This document shows, piece by piece, positions 27,402-36,386 of a DNA stretch of 64,000 nt; within the stretch, counting starts at the first letter, position 1, and each line of letters opens with the position of its first letter. Both the position numbers and the translations under genes were made by a program. This stretch comes from Aquabacterium humicola. GTDB taxonomy: Bacteria; Pseudomonadota; Gammaproteobacteria; Burkholderiales; Burkholderiaceae_C. The DNA is taken from assembly GCF_030167915.1 (NCBI RefSeq), contig NZ_JARGNB010000003.1, forward strand, positions 124,001 to 188,000. The letters run 5' to 3'. A model generated the notes under the pieces. It was not told the DNA's origin. It made no database searches and saw nothing but the letters and a program-made list of their open reading frames with translations.

Positions 27402-29846
27402 ATGTTCTCGCAAGGTTCCCTGAATGAGGGCGTGCGCAAGCGCGAGGTTTTCGGGTGGGCGATGTACCACTTCGCCACCGCGGGCTACACGGCCTTCCTG
27501 CCTGCCATCTGCAGTGCCTATTTCGTCGGCGTCGTCGATGGTCGCGCCGCCAAGTCGCTCGGGTCCTTGGCGGCCGCGTTGACCTTGGCCGGCCTGTTCG
27601 TGATGCTGACCATGCCGGCGGTCGGTGCATATGCCGACCTGCGCGCGGCGAAGAAGCGGCTGCTGGCACTCAGCACGGTGGGCTGCGTCGCCGCCACAGC
27701 GTCGTTGGCCGCTGCCGGTCCGGGCGACCTGTTGCTGACGATTGCCGCGATCGTGCTGTCCAACATCTTCCTTTGCTACGGCGAATCATTGATCGCAGCC
27801 TTCCTTCCCGAACTGGCGCGGCGCGACGCGATAGGCCGGGTCTCTGGCTGGGGCTGCAGCCTCGGCTACGTCGGAGGTTTGCTGACGTTGGGCCCCGGAT
27901 GGGTACTGGCGGCGCAGGCCAGCGGCGAGGCAGCGGCGCAGTTCGTTCCGGTGACGATGCTGATCACCGCGGCGGTATTTGCGGTCGCTTCGCTGACCAC
28001 TCTCGTGCTCCTGAAGGAACGAGCGATCCCGCAGCCATGCGCGTTCCAGACCGAGGGGCTGGAGGCCTCGCTGCGCCGGCTGCAGCAGACATTTCACGCG
28101 GCGCGGCGCTACCGTGACTTCGGCTGGCTGCTCGCCTCTGCGGGGGCTTGTCAGGCAGGCATCTCGATGATCGTCACGCTGGCCGCGGTTCACGCCAGGG
28201 AACTCGGCTACGAGCAGGCGGACACGATGACGCTCTACTTCCTGATGACTGCCGGGGCGGCCGTTGGCGCGCTCTTGCTCGGACACTGGCAGGACCGCGG
28301 CGGCCACCGGCGCGCACTGGCTGCCACGTTGTTGGGCTTGATCGTGACGGCGGTGCTGGCGGCCGTCGCGACGAGCGCGACGCTGTTCTTGGGGGCGGCG
28401 GTCATGGCCGGGCTGTGCATGGGCTCGAGCCAGTCGGCTGGCCGCGCGATGGTCGGTCTGCTGGCACCCCCATCTCGGCGGGCCGAGTTCTACGGCCTGT
28501 GGACCTTCGGTGTGCGGCTGTCTGGGTTGATCTTCGGTCCGCTGATCTCGGGCCTGATCACCTGGATGGACGGCCACGATCGCTTGGCGTTCGTCTCGAC
28601 GGGCCTGTTCTTCATGCTCGGTCTGTGGCTGCTGTGGCACGTCGACATGGCGCGCGGTGAGCGTGCGGCCGCCGAAACCATGGTCGTCGAAAGAGAGCGT
28701 GAAGGCGGGCCCGACGCGCACGGCTCGTATGGCCCAACTGCAACGAGCGCTGAGCACGGGCGGACCGTTGAAGCGCCGATCCGTTCGATCAGCTGGGGTG
28801 TGTTCTTCTTCCTTTTCGCCGTGAGTGTCTTCGCACTGGAAGTCTTCGTATGGATTCAGCGCGGGTTCAAGGGTGCGCAGGTGGGCTCGATGGTCCTTGT
28901 GCCCTGCTTGGTGTACTACGGGCGCCGACTCGTTGCCAGGCCGGCATTTCAGGTGGCGCTGGAGGATCCCCGGGCGCCGGTGATCTACCTGCGCTCGTTC
29001 TCACAGGAGGGCCAGGAGGCGGCCCAAGATGGAAGTCCCGGCTATGTCCGCGCCGAGAGCCGGCTCGTTCCCGGCCTTGAACGTGTCGGGCCCGTGCTGG
29101 CAATCGGGCGCCCCGGGGAACGACTAACCGTGCCGGGCGCCGCGCGCCTTTACGTTGGTCACGATGACTGGCAGCAGTTAGCGCGGAGCCTGATGCGCCA
29201 GGCGAGCCTGGTCGTCATCCGCGCAGACGCCAGGCAGGTTGGCCCGGGCTTGGCGTGGGAAATGGCCGCCGCCCACGAGGCCGTGCCGGCAGAGCGGCTG
29301 GCCATCTGGCTGCCGGGACGGCCGGACGCGCAGCAATTCGACAAGCTCCGCGCGCTCGTTCAAGAGGCGACGGGGTGCGAGCTGCAACCTGCGCCGGCAA
29401 AGGGCGGCTTCCTGCGTTTCGGGGTATTGGGGCGGACACACTGGACCGCATCGCTTGACGACGTGCCGGCCGTGCGCCGCGCGGCAGCAAGCGGGCAGGG
29501 ACCGCTTGCATCGTCTCCTTTGCGCAGCCTGCTGTCCGAGCTCAGGGCACGCGAAGTCAAGCCACCTGGCTTCGAACTTCACCGATGGGTGTGGCTGATC
29601 GTCCTGCCATGGCTCGTCGCCGTCGTTGGCGGCGGCCTCTGGTTCTCGACGCAGACGGGCAGCCCGGTCCTGCTGCAGGCGGCCCTGCTGGAGGCCACTT
29701 TCGTCGCCTTCCTTGCATTGGGGCTCGCGTTCGATTGTTACGTGAAGTGGCCGCACAAGCGCTTCGGCTCCTCGCTGATCGTCGCCGCGCTGCTGGTAGC
29801 TCACGCAGCCTGGTACATCATGCGCGTATGGCCAGGCCTTGGCTGA
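27402..29846 (+). CDS. UMF1/Atg22-type MFS permease fused to a Rossmann-like cytosolic domain and extra membrane helices
   Basis: An 814-residue protein. Residues ~10-420 form a 12-helix MFS unit like the UMF1/Atg22 branch (FGWAMYHFATAGYTAFLPAI; loop DRGGHRRAL). After a polar linker, two helices (~467-515) lead to a domain beginning VIYLRSFSQEG. It continues with IGRPGE, GAARLYVGHDDWQ, SLVVIRADARQVGPGLAWEM and RLAIWLPG. This order (LRSF, GRPGE, DDWQ, GxxWE, LLLP-type strand) is a conserved but poorly described cytosolic module found in bacterial membrane proteins, possibly nucleotide-binding or TIR-like. Two more helices end the protein. The transported or sensed molecule is unknown, and the fusion is unusual. 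Confidence 0.65.
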   Translation: MFSQGSLNEGVRKREVFGWAMYHFATAGYTAFLPAICSAYFVGVVDGRAAKSLGSLAAALTLAGLFVMLTMPAVGAYADLRAAKKRLLALSTVGCVAATASLAAAGPGDLLLTIAAIVLSNIFLCYGESLIAAFLPELARRDAIGRVSGWGCSLGYVGGLLTLGPGWVLAAQASGEAAAQFVPVTMLITAAVFAVASLTTLVLLKERAIPQPCAFQTEGLEASLRRLQQTFHAARRYRDFGWLLASAGACQAGISMIVTLAAVHARELGYEQADTMTLYFLMTAGAAVGALLLGHWQDRGGHRRALAATLLGLIVTAVLAAVATSATLFLGAAVMAGLCMGSSQSAGRAMVGLLAPPSRRAEFYGLWTFGVRLSGLIFGPLISGLITWMDGHDRLAFVSTGLFFMLGLWLLWHVDMARGERAAAETMVVEREREGGPDAHGSYGPTATSAEHGRTVEAPIRSISWGVFFFLFAVSVFALEVFVWIQRGFKGAQVGSMVLVPCLVYYGRRLVARPAFQVALEDPRAPVIYLRSFSQEGQEAAQDGSPGYVRAESRLVPGLERVGPVLAIGRPGERLTVPGAARLYVGHDDWQQLARSLMRQASLVVIRADARQVGPGLAWEMAAAHEAVPAERLAIWLPGRPDAQQFDKLRALVQEATGCELQPAPAKGGFLRFGVLGRTHWTASLDDVPAVRRAAASGQGPLASSPLRSLLSELRAREVKPPGFELHRWVWLIVLPWLVAVVGGGLWFSTQTGSPVLLQAALLEATFVAFLALGLAFDCYVKWPHKRFGSSLIVAALLVAHAAWYIMRVWPGLG

Positions 29847-29862
29847 CTCCGGCGCACGAGAA

Positions 29863-29896
29863 CGCGCCCGGATGTGCCACTGCACACCCGGGCGCG
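29863..29896. terminator. Strong bidirectional hairpin between convergent genes
   Basis: CGCGCCCGG (29863-29871) pairs with CCGGGCGCG (29888-29896). The stem continues inward with TGTG/CACA after one mismatch. It lies in the 72-base gap between the MFS fusion and the glycine-zipper gene and is a convincing rho-independent-like stem without a long U-tract. Confidence 0.6.
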
Positions 29897-29918
29897 CTGC
29901 TTCAGTCGGCTCGCGAAC

Positions 29919-30452
29919 TTACTTGCCGTCGCGGTCCGAGTCGCCCGGGGTAGCGCGTTCGACCGCATCGCTCACGCGATGCCACGCGTCACGCGTGGCG
30001 TGCTTCGCGCGGTCCCAGTCGAGGCTGGACGTGCCGCGGGCGGTGCTCCACTCGCGGCTCAGGTCGTCGTCGACCTCGTCGAAGCTCTTGCCCGGGTAAC
30101 GCGAATAGGCGTCGACGCCGTAGCGGTAGGCGGGACCGTAGTCGTCGTAGCTGGCGTCGCCGGTCACGTAGGGGCGCGCCGTGTAGTTCTCGCGCCAGTA
30201 GGTGTCCTCGGCGGTGGGATTCAGCGCCTTGCCGGCGCCGGCGCCCATCAGGCCGCCAGCGATCGCACCGGCCGCGGCGCCGATGGCCGCACCCACCGGG
30301 CCGGTCAGGCCGCCGACAGCCGCCCCGGCCGCGGCGCCGCCCATCACGCCGCCGGCGACGCCGCCGGCGACGGCGCCGACACCGGTCGCGACCGGGTGGT
30401 CTTCCACGGCGTCGGTCAGGTCGGACTTGTTCAGGTCACGGGACTTGTTCAT
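29919..30452 (-). CDS. Glycine-zipper domain protein
   Basis: A 177-residue protein. A polar start (MNKSRDLNKSDLTDAVEDH) is followed by an ~60-residue Gly/Ala-rich zipper (GVGAVAGGVAGGVMGGAAAG) with GxxxG spacing, able to insert in or pack against membranes, and a charged Tyr/Asp-rich tail. Similar proteins in Burkholderiales are uncharacterised and are often linked to stress. AAGGAGACCCGAG precedes the ATG at 30452. The next gene in either direction is not co-transcribed. Confidence 0.75.
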   Translation of the reverse strand: MNKSRDLNKSDLTDAVEDHPVATGVGAVAGGVAGGVMGGAAAGAAVGGLTGPVGAAIGAAAGAIAGGLMGAGAGKALNPTAEDTYWRENYTARPYVTGDASYDDYGPAYRYGVDAYSRYPGKSFDEVDDDLSREWSTARGTSSLDWDRAKHATRDAWHRVSDAVERATPGDSDRDGK

Positions 30453-30610
30453 CTCGGGTCTCCTTGAAAACACAGGTGGGTCGCGGGGCCGCGGACTGCG
30501 GCCCCGACATCACCGAAGCGTAGAGAGACGGGCGTGCCCGCGGCGTCGGCGGGCAGGCCGACGCAGCTTCCGCATCACCGGATGGCGGGGTAGGCCCCGG
30601 CCTACCGCGC

Positions 30611-30623
30611 TTGCGAATCGCAA
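30611..30623. promoter_or_regulatory. Perfect palindrome TTGCGA-A-TCGCAA
   Basis: A 13-base palindrome 117 bases upstream of the PQQ-propeller gene. A possible -10 (TATCAT, 30636-30641) follows 12 bases later, which would place the palindrome over the -35 region. A closely similar core is found in the hairpin at 45274-45297. Confidence 0.4.
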
Positions 30624-30739
30624 ACCTTGCGCGCCTATCATCCGCGGCATCGCCGTTCGCCGGAGACCGCCATCGTCACGCGCCGCCCTTCGATGCCGGC
30701 TTTCGCGCCGGCCCTCGCGCCGGCCTTCGTGCCGGGCTG

Positions 30740-32212
30740 ATGCGCATGCAGCGCCGCAGCTGCCTGGCCGCCGGCGTCCTGCTGGCCGCCGGCGTGCGCG
30801 GCGTGCCGGCCGCCGCCGACGGCATCGACGGCCGCTGGCTCGCCAGCGCCGGTCCGCCGGACAACCGCGCGTCGATCGGCCTGGCGCTCGAGCGCGGCCC
30901 GGACGGCACGCTGCAGGCCCGCTACACGATCGATCTGGTGAACTTCTACGGCGTGCCGCTGCCGCCGTTGCAGGCCGACGGCGAAGGCCGCTGGACGCTG
31001 AAGCAGTACGGCGTGGCGATCGAGCGCACCGCCAACGGCCTGCGCGTGACCGGCCTCGCCGACGAGCCGCTTCTCATGGGGCGCGTCGATGCGCTGCCGC
31101 AGGCGCCGCAGCGGCCGCTGCCGCCCGCCGGCCCCGAGCCGGCGTGGCAGCTGCGCCTGGGCGGCGCGATCTACGCACCGGCCGCGGTGCAGGGCCACCG
31201 TGTCTACGTCGGCAATGCCGATGGCGTGATGGCCGCGGTGGACGCCCGCAGCGGCACGCTCGCGTGGACCTTCGCCGCCGGCCGCGCGATCCACGGTGAG
31301 GCCACCGTCACCGACGAAGCCGTGTTCTTCGCCTGCGACAACGGCTGGCTCTACCGGCTCGACCGCGCCAGCGGCAAGGAAGCCTGGCGCCACGACCTGG
31401 GCGATGCGCGCGTGCCGCGTGTGCCGCCGAATCCCTTCGTCTTCGACTACGACCATGCCGGCCCGCGGCCGGTGCTGCACGACGGCGTGCTCTACATCGG
31501 CGCCGGCGACGGCGGCTTCCATGCGGTGAATGCCGACAGCGGCCGCCCGCGCTGGCGCTTCGCCGCGGCCGGCAAGGTGCGCGGCAGCGCGGCGGTGCTG
31601 GGCGACGGGGTGGTGTTCGGCACGCGCGACGGCGTGGTCCACGGCCTCGATCGCGCCAGCGGCCGCGAGCGCTGGCAGTTCAAGACCGGCGGTCCGGTGG
31701 TCAGCACGCCGGCGGTCGCCGGCGAGCGGCTGATCGTCGGCGACCGCGGCAGCCGCCTGAACGCGCTGCTGCCCGGCCGCGCCGAGCCGGTGTGGAGCCA
31801 GCCGTGGTGGGGCTCGTGGATCGAGTCGTCGGCCGTCGTGCACGGCGACACCGGCTACATCGGCTCGGGCGACCTGTTCCTCGTCTCGGCCTTCGATGTC
31901 GCGACCGGCCGCCACCACTGGCGCACGTTTGTCGGCGGCTGGGTGCTGCAGCGGCCGCTGGTCACCGAGCGCTGGGTCTATGCGTCGCTGTCCGGCGCAC
32001 GCCGGCGTGCGGCGCACTTCCTGCCGCAGCAGTCGGGCCTCGCGAAGCTCGACCGCCGCGACGGCCGCATCGTCTGGCAGTGGCGCGCGCCGGCCGCGTC
32101 GCCGGGCGCCTTCCTGTTCGGCCAGGTCGCGGCGCCGGCGGCGGTGGCGGGCCGGATCGTGCTCGGCGGCGTGGACGGCACGCTGCTGGCCTTCGACGAT
32201 CCGCCGGGCTGA
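30740..32212 (+). CDS. Secreted PQQ-type beta-propeller protein
   Basis: A 490-residue protein. The N-terminus (MRMQRRSCLAAGVLLAAG) is an export signal. About 100 residues of a first domain precede a run of PQQ_2/quinoprotein-like blades, each with a VYVGNADGVMAAVDARSG-type turn (tryptophan-docking repeats AWTF, AWRH, PRWRF, ERWQF, HHWRT, VWQW). It may be a scaffold such as BamB-like proteins or a PQQ enzyme; catalytic Ca2+ and PQQ ligands of alcohol dehydrogenases are not evident. It converges with the regulator gene with only 14 bases between stops. Confidence 0.8.
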   Translation: MRMQRRSCLAAGVLLAAGVRGVPAAADGIDGRWLASAGPPDNRASIGLALERGPDGTLQARYTIDLVNFYGVPLPPLQADGEGRWTLKQYGVAIERTANGLRVTGLADEPLLMGRVDALPQAPQRPLPPAGPEPAWQLRLGGAIYAPAAVQGHRVYVGNADGVMAAVDARSGTLAWTFAAGRAIHGEATVTDEAVFFACDNGWLYRLDRASGKEAWRHDLGDARVPRVPPNPFVFDYDHAGPRPVLHDGVLYIGAGDGGFHAVNADSGRPRWRFAAAGKVRGSAAVLGDGVVFGTRDGVVHGLDRASGRERWQFKTGGPVVSTPAVAGERLIVGDRGSRLNALLPGRAEPVWSQPWWGSWIESSAVVHGDTGYIGSGDLFLVSAFDVATGRHHWRTFVGGWVLQRPLVTERWVYASLSGARRRAAHFLPQQSGLAKLDRRDGRIVWQWRAPAASPGAFLFGQVAAPAAVAGRIVLGGVDGTLLAFDDPPG

Positions 32213-32226
32213 CCGCAAGCCGGCGT

Positions 32227-34716
32227 TCAGTCGACCGTGGCGACCGCCAGCGCCGCCGCCGCGCCTTCGTCGAGGCCGCGTCCTTCAGACGATAGCGCCG
32301 CGGCGGTCTCCGCGCCCAGCGCGGCCTGCACGGCGCCGGCGACGCGATCGAACAGCTGCTGCTCATCGGGCGATACCGCGTCCTGGCGCAGTGCGCGCCG
32401 GGCAGCGACGAAGCCCAGCAGCCGCCCGGCGCTGCGCCAGTGCCGCTGCGCTTCGACCAGCGACAGGATCCAGCGCCAGGCCACGCCGGTGCCGAAGCGG
32501 CGCTCCGCGGCCAGCAGCTGCGGCAGCACGGCACGCGCCTCGGCAAAGGCGCGCATCGGCAGCAGCGCCTCGCCCAGCATGTACAGCGCCCACAGCCGGT
32601 TGGCGTTGTCGTCGGCGCCGGCGTCCTCGATGCGCTGCAGCAGCGCGCGGGCGCGCTCGGCGGCTTCGGGATGTCGGCCGAGCTCGATCAGCGCGGCGCA
32701 GACATTGGTCTCCGCCGCCTGCGCCATCGCATTCCAGCCTTGTTCGCGCGCGAGCCGCAGCTCCTGCTCGCGGCAGGCCAGCAGCGCGACGTGGTCGCCG
32801 CGCACGCGCGCCGCTTCGGCCAGCGCGCCGTGCACGCGCAGCTCGGTGCGCGGCGGGAGGCCGCTGGCCGCCGCGTGCTGCTGCTGCAGCTCGGCGCAAG
32901 CCGCGTCGAGCGCGGCCCCGGCCTCGCCGATCGACCGCACGCGGTGGATCAGCGCGGTCAGCAGCTCGTTCGGCTGGTCCAGCCGGCGCCACAGCGCGAC
33001 GGCCCGCTGCGCCGCCGGCTCCGCCGCCGGGTCGCGGCGCACGTTCAGCAGGTAGGCCAGCGCCGACCACCACTGGGCCTGCGTCGGCAGCGGCAGCGCG
33101 TCGCCGTGCGCCTGCATCGCCGGCTGCAGCTGCAGCATCCAGTCGGTGGCCTCCTGGCGCCAGGGCGTGAAGCCGACCAACTGCGCGGCGCGCGCGCTCA
33201 GCTGCGCGGCGGTGGCGAGCTCATGCTCGCGGGCCCACTGCAGCGCATCGCGCACGTTGTCCATCTCGGCCAGCGATTGCGCATCCGATTCGCCGCGCAC
33301 CAGCAGCGCCAGCACCGCCGCGGCATGGCGGCGGCGCACCGACCGCTGCTCGTCGGCGGTCATCGAATCGAGCGCGTAGGCGCGCATCGTCTCGAGCAGG
33401 CGGTAGCGCGGCGGGTCGTCGCCGCTGACGCCGACCAGCGAGCGTTCGACCAGCGCCGCCAGCCCGTCGACGATGTCCCAACGTCCGATGTCCTCGTCCG
33501 CGGTCAGCGTGACCGCCAGGTCCAGCGTGAAGCCGCCGGCGAACACGCCCAGCATGCGGAAGAGGCGCTGCTCCGCATCGCCCAGCAGGCCGACGCTCCA
33601 GGCCAGCGCGTCGTGCAGCGTGCGATGCCGTGCCGGCGAATCGCGGCGCCCGCGCGACAGCAGCGCGAATCGTTCGGCCAGCGCGTCGTGCACCGCGCGC
33701 AGGCCCATCAGCGGCACGCGCGCGGCGGCCATCTCCAGTGCCAGCGGCAGGCCGTCGAGCTGGCGCGCCAGCGCGGCGAGCAGCGGCCGGGCGTCGGGCG
33801 CCACCTGGAAGCGGCTGTCGGCGGCGGCGATGCGGTCCAGCAGCAGCGCCAGCGCGCCGTCGTTGGCATCGCCGGCGGGTTCGACGGCCAGCGGCTCGAT
33901 GCGCAGCAGGCGTTCGCCGGCGACGCCCAGCGGCCGCTGGCTGGTGACCAGCAGGCGCAGCCCCGGCGCATCGGCCAGACCCGCGGCCCACACGGCGCAG
34001 CGTTCGGCGAGGTGCTCGGCGTTGTCCAGCACCAGCAGCAGGGGGTCGCCGCCGCTGGGCAGCTGGCGGCGCACCTGCGCCACCGGGTCGCCGCCCTCGC
34101 CGTCGGCCAGCTGCAGGCCGAGCGCGCGGGCGATGGTGCGGGCGATCGCGCCGGGCAGCTGCTCGGCCTGTGTCAGCGGCGCGAGGTCGACCCAGGCGCC
34201 GGGGCCGGTCCAGCCGGCCAGCGTGTCGCGCGCGAGGCTGCTCTTGCCGACGCCGGGCATGCCCAGCAGCGTGGTGCAGCCGCCGCCGTCGCGCAGCCGG
34301 GCGGCCAGGTGGCTGCGGTCGGCGCCGCGGCCGTAGAGGCGCGGCGCGCCGGGCGGTGGGGCGGGCGCCGCGTCAGCGGCCGTCGCGGCGGTGGACGCCT
34401 GCGGCGGCGCCTGCAGCACCACGCTGAGCCGGTAGCCGCGGCCCGGCACGGTGGCGATGGCGTCCTCGCCCAGCAGGCGCCGCAGCGCATTGACCTGCAC
34501 CCGCAGGTTGTTCTCCTCGACGACCAGCCCGCGCCACACGGTGGCCAGCAGCTCGCTCTTGGTCAGCACCTGGTGCGGGCGCGCGGCCAGCGCGATCAGC
34601 ACGTCGAGCGCGCGGGCGCCGAGCGCGGCGGGCTGGCCGTCGACCAGCAGCTTGTATTCGGCCGGGCGCAGCTCGAAGCGGCCGCCGGGGCCGAAGCGCA
34701 GCGGCCGGGCCGGCAT
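32227..34716 (-). CDS. Winged-helix (OmpR-type) DNA-binding ATPase transcriptional regulator
   Basis: An 829-residue regulator. Residues ~1-105 form a Trans_reg_C winged helix (LDVLIALAARPHQVLTKSEL, VNALRRLLGEDAIATVPGRG). An NB-ARC/STAND-type ATPase follows, with Walker A GMPGVGKSSLA and Walker B PLLLVLDNAEHL. The C-terminal half is TPR-like helices. The type senses a signal through the ATPase and repeat region, then binds DNA. ATG at 34716 is chosen to begin the winged-helix domain. It is divergent from the hemerythrin/peroxiredoxin run, so control of that run is a reasonable but unproven guess. Confidence 0.85.
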   Translation of the reverse strand: MPARPLRFGPGGRFELRPAEYKLLVDGQPAALGARALDVLIALAARPHQVLTKSELLATVWRGLVVEENNLRVQVNALRRLLGEDAIATVPGRGYRLSVVLQAPPQASTAATAADAAPAPPPGAPRLYGRGADRSHLAARLRDGGGCTTLLGMPGVGKSSLARDTLAGWTGPGAWVDLAPLTQAEQLPGAIARTIARALGLQLADGEGGDPVAQVRRQLPSGGDPLLLVLDNAEHLAERCAVWAAGLADAPGLRLLVTSQRPLGVAGERLLRIEPLAVEPAGDANDGALALLLDRIAAADSRFQVAPDARPLLAALARQLDGLPLALEMAAARVPLMGLRAVHDALAERFALLSRGRRDSPARHRTLHDALAWSVGLLGDAEQRLFRMLGVFAGGFTLDLAVTLTADEDIGRWDIVDGLAALVERSLVGVSGDDPPRYRLLETMRAYALDSMTADEQRSVRRRHAAAVLALLVRGESDAQSLAEMDNVRDALQWAREHELATAAQLSARAAQLVGFTPWRQEATDWMLQLQPAMQAHGDALPLPTQAQWWSALAYLLNVRRDPAAEPAAQRAVALWRRLDQPNELLTALIHRVRSIGEAGAALDAACAELQQQHAAASGLPPRTELRVHGALAEAARVRGDHVALLACREQELRLAREQGWNAMAQAAETNVCAALIELGRHPEAAERARALLQRIEDAGADDNANRLWALYMLGEALLPMRAFAEARAVLPQLLAAERRFGTGVAWRWILSLVEAQRHWRSAGRLLGFVAARRALRQDAVSPDEQQLFDRVAGAVQAALGAETAAALSSEGRGLDEGAAAALAVATVD

Positions 34717-34805
34717 GTGCTCGAGGTGTCCGCTGTCCGCCAAGTCCCGCCCCGCCGTGTTGTTCGCCGGCGGCGAGCTTAAGGCAGGACGCGGCGCCGA
34801 TTTAA

Positions 34806-34813
34806 CAACGTTG
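34806..34813. promoter_or_regulatory. Palindrome CAACGTTG in the divergent regulator/hemerythrin promoter region
   Basis: An 8-base palindrome inside the AT-richest patch (TTTAACAACGTTGAA) of the 178-base divergent region. Its position fits an operator or promoter for the regulator gene, the hemerythrin gene, or both. A weak match could be chance. Confidence 0.3.
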
Positions 34814-34894
34814 AAGATGCGCCCGGACCGGCCCGCGCCGATCATGCAGGCACTGCCCGCCGACGCCCACGGCGATCTCCACCGGAGCCCCGCG

Positions 34895-35602
34895 ATGACC
34901 GAACCCGATGTCTCCGTTCCCGCCGTGATGCGCAACTACCACGAGGTGCTGCGCAACGATCTGGCCCGGGTGCTGGCGCCGCTGGCCGGGGCCGGCGACA
35001 CCACCGCGTTCGCAACCGCCTGGCGGGCCTATGTCGACGCCATCGACGTGCATGCGGCGATGGAGGACGGTGTCGAGGGCGCCGGCGGCGGCATCACCGC
35101 GCTGCTCGACCAGGTCTTCGACGGGGCCGCCGGTGCCGCGCTGTTCCGCGCCGAGCACGCGCACGAGCATCGGCTGCAGGCCGCGGTGAGCCGCGCGATC
35201 GACACCGGCCCCGCCGCGCTGCGCGAGGCCTTCGCCGCCTACCGCGCCGCCGCCGAGGCGCACCTGCAGCACGAGGAGGACGTGATGATGCCGCTGGTCG
35301 CGCGCCTGCCCGCGCCGAAGGCGCCGTTGTTCGCGTCGTGGTGCGTCAGCGCCGGCATCGCGCACGGCGGCTTCGAGCACTTCGTCGCGCATGGCGTGCA
35401 GTCGCTGTCGCGGCACGGCAGCACGAAGAACACGCCGGTCGGCGCGACCCGCGTCTTCGTGCAGGCGCTGAAGGCGGTCTGCAAGCCGGACCAGTGGCGG
35501 CGCTACCTGCCGATCGCCCGTGCCGCCGCGGCGCCCGGCATCTGGGCCGGCGTGCTGGCCGAGGTGCCGAGCCTGGAGCACGCGGCCGCGGCACTGGCCT
35601 GA
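34895..35602 (+). CDS. Hemerythrin-like (HHE domain) protein
   Basis: A 235-residue cytoplasmic protein with the spaced histidine/acid ligands of an HHE cation-binding domain: NYHEVL, DVHAAMED, EHAHEHRL and HLQHEEDVMM. These proteins hold a di-iron centre for O2, NO or peroxide sensing, or for iron handling. The length exceeds the minimal domain, and the last ~90 residues (HGGFEHFVAHGVQSL) are a family extension. ATG at 34895 follows ACCGGAGC. It heads the run with the peroxiredoxin and flavoprotein genes. Confidence 0.8.
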   Translation: MTEPDVSVPAVMRNYHEVLRNDLARVLAPLAGAGDTTAFATAWRAYVDAIDVHAAMEDGVEGAGGGITALLDQVFDGAAGAALFRAEHAHEHRLQAAVSRAIDTGPAALREAFAAYRAAAEAHLQHEEDVMMPLVARLPAPKAPLFASWCVSAGIAHGGFEHFVAHGVQSLSRHGSTKNTPVGATRVFVQALKAVCKPDQWRRYLPIARAAAAPGIWAGVLAEVPSLEHAAAALA

Positions 35603-35663
35603 CACGCTGCCCCCCGAGCCTTCCCGATTTCCCCCGCCCACTTGCCCACATAAGGAGCATTCC

Positions 35664-36317
35664 ATGTCCCTGCGCATCAACGACATCGCCCCCGACTTCG
35701 ACGCCGACACCACCCAAGGCCGCATCCGCTTCCACGCATGGATCGGCGACAGCTGGGCCATCCTGTTCTCGCACCCGAAGGACTTCACGCCGGTGTGCAC
35801 CACCGAGCTCGGCTACATGGCGCGCATCGAACCCGAGTTCACCCGGCGCAACGCCAAGCTGATCGGCCTGTCCGTCGACCCGGTGGGCCAGCACGAGGCC
35901 TGGTCGCGCGACATCGAGGAGACGCAGGGCGCGAAGGTCACCTACCCGATGATCGGCGACAGCGACTTGACGGTGGCGAAGCTCTACAACATGCTGCCGG
36001 CCGAGGACACGGCCGCCGACGGCCGCACCGCCGCCACCAACGCGACCGTGCGCTCGGTGTTCGTGATCGGCCCGGACAAGAAGATCAAGCTGATGCTGAC
36101 CTACCCGATGACCACCGGCCGCAACTTCGACGAGATCCTGCGCATGCTGGATTCGCTGCAGCTCACCGCCAAGCACCGCGTCGCGACGCCGGTGAACTGG
36201 AAGCAGGGCGAGGACGTGATCATCACCACCGCCGTCAGCAACGAGGAAGCGGACAGGATCTTCCCCGGCTACAAGACCATCAAGCCCTACCTGCGCACGA
36301 CGCGGCAGCCGTCCTGA
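35664..36317 (+). CDS. 1-Cys peroxiredoxin (Prx6 type)
   Basis: A 217-residue protein of the AhpC/TSA superfamily. The peroxidatic cysteine is in FTPVCTTELG (Cys45), with no resolving Cys. The Prx6 C-terminal domain is present (TPVNWKQGEDVIITTAVSNEEA). It reduces H2O2, alkyl and phospholipid hydroperoxides using an external thiol donor. A TAAGGAG Shine-Dalgarno is 7-8 bases before the ATG. The following flavoproteins are candidate electron donors. Confidence 0.93.
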   Translation: MSLRINDIAPDFDADTTQGRIRFHAWIGDSWAILFSHPKDFTPVCTTELGYMARIEPEFTRRNAKLIGLSVDPVGQHEAWSRDIEETQGAKVTYPMIGDSDLTVAKLYNMLPAEDTAADGRTAATNATVRSVFVIGPDKKIKLMLTYPMTTGRNFDEILRMLDSLQLTAKHRVATPVNWKQGEDVIITTAVSNEEADRIFPGYKTIKPYLRTTRQPS

Positions 36318-36386
36318 TCCCGGCGCCGTCCGTCGGCCGCGCAGCACCCGCATGCCATCCGTTCCGGTCCACGAGGAGAGACTTCG

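Noticed and set aside
28976-29310. Firm TIR-domain call for the MFS-fused module
   Set aside because: The order of motifs is suggestive only; no catalytic Glu in a TIR context can be assigned without structure prediction.
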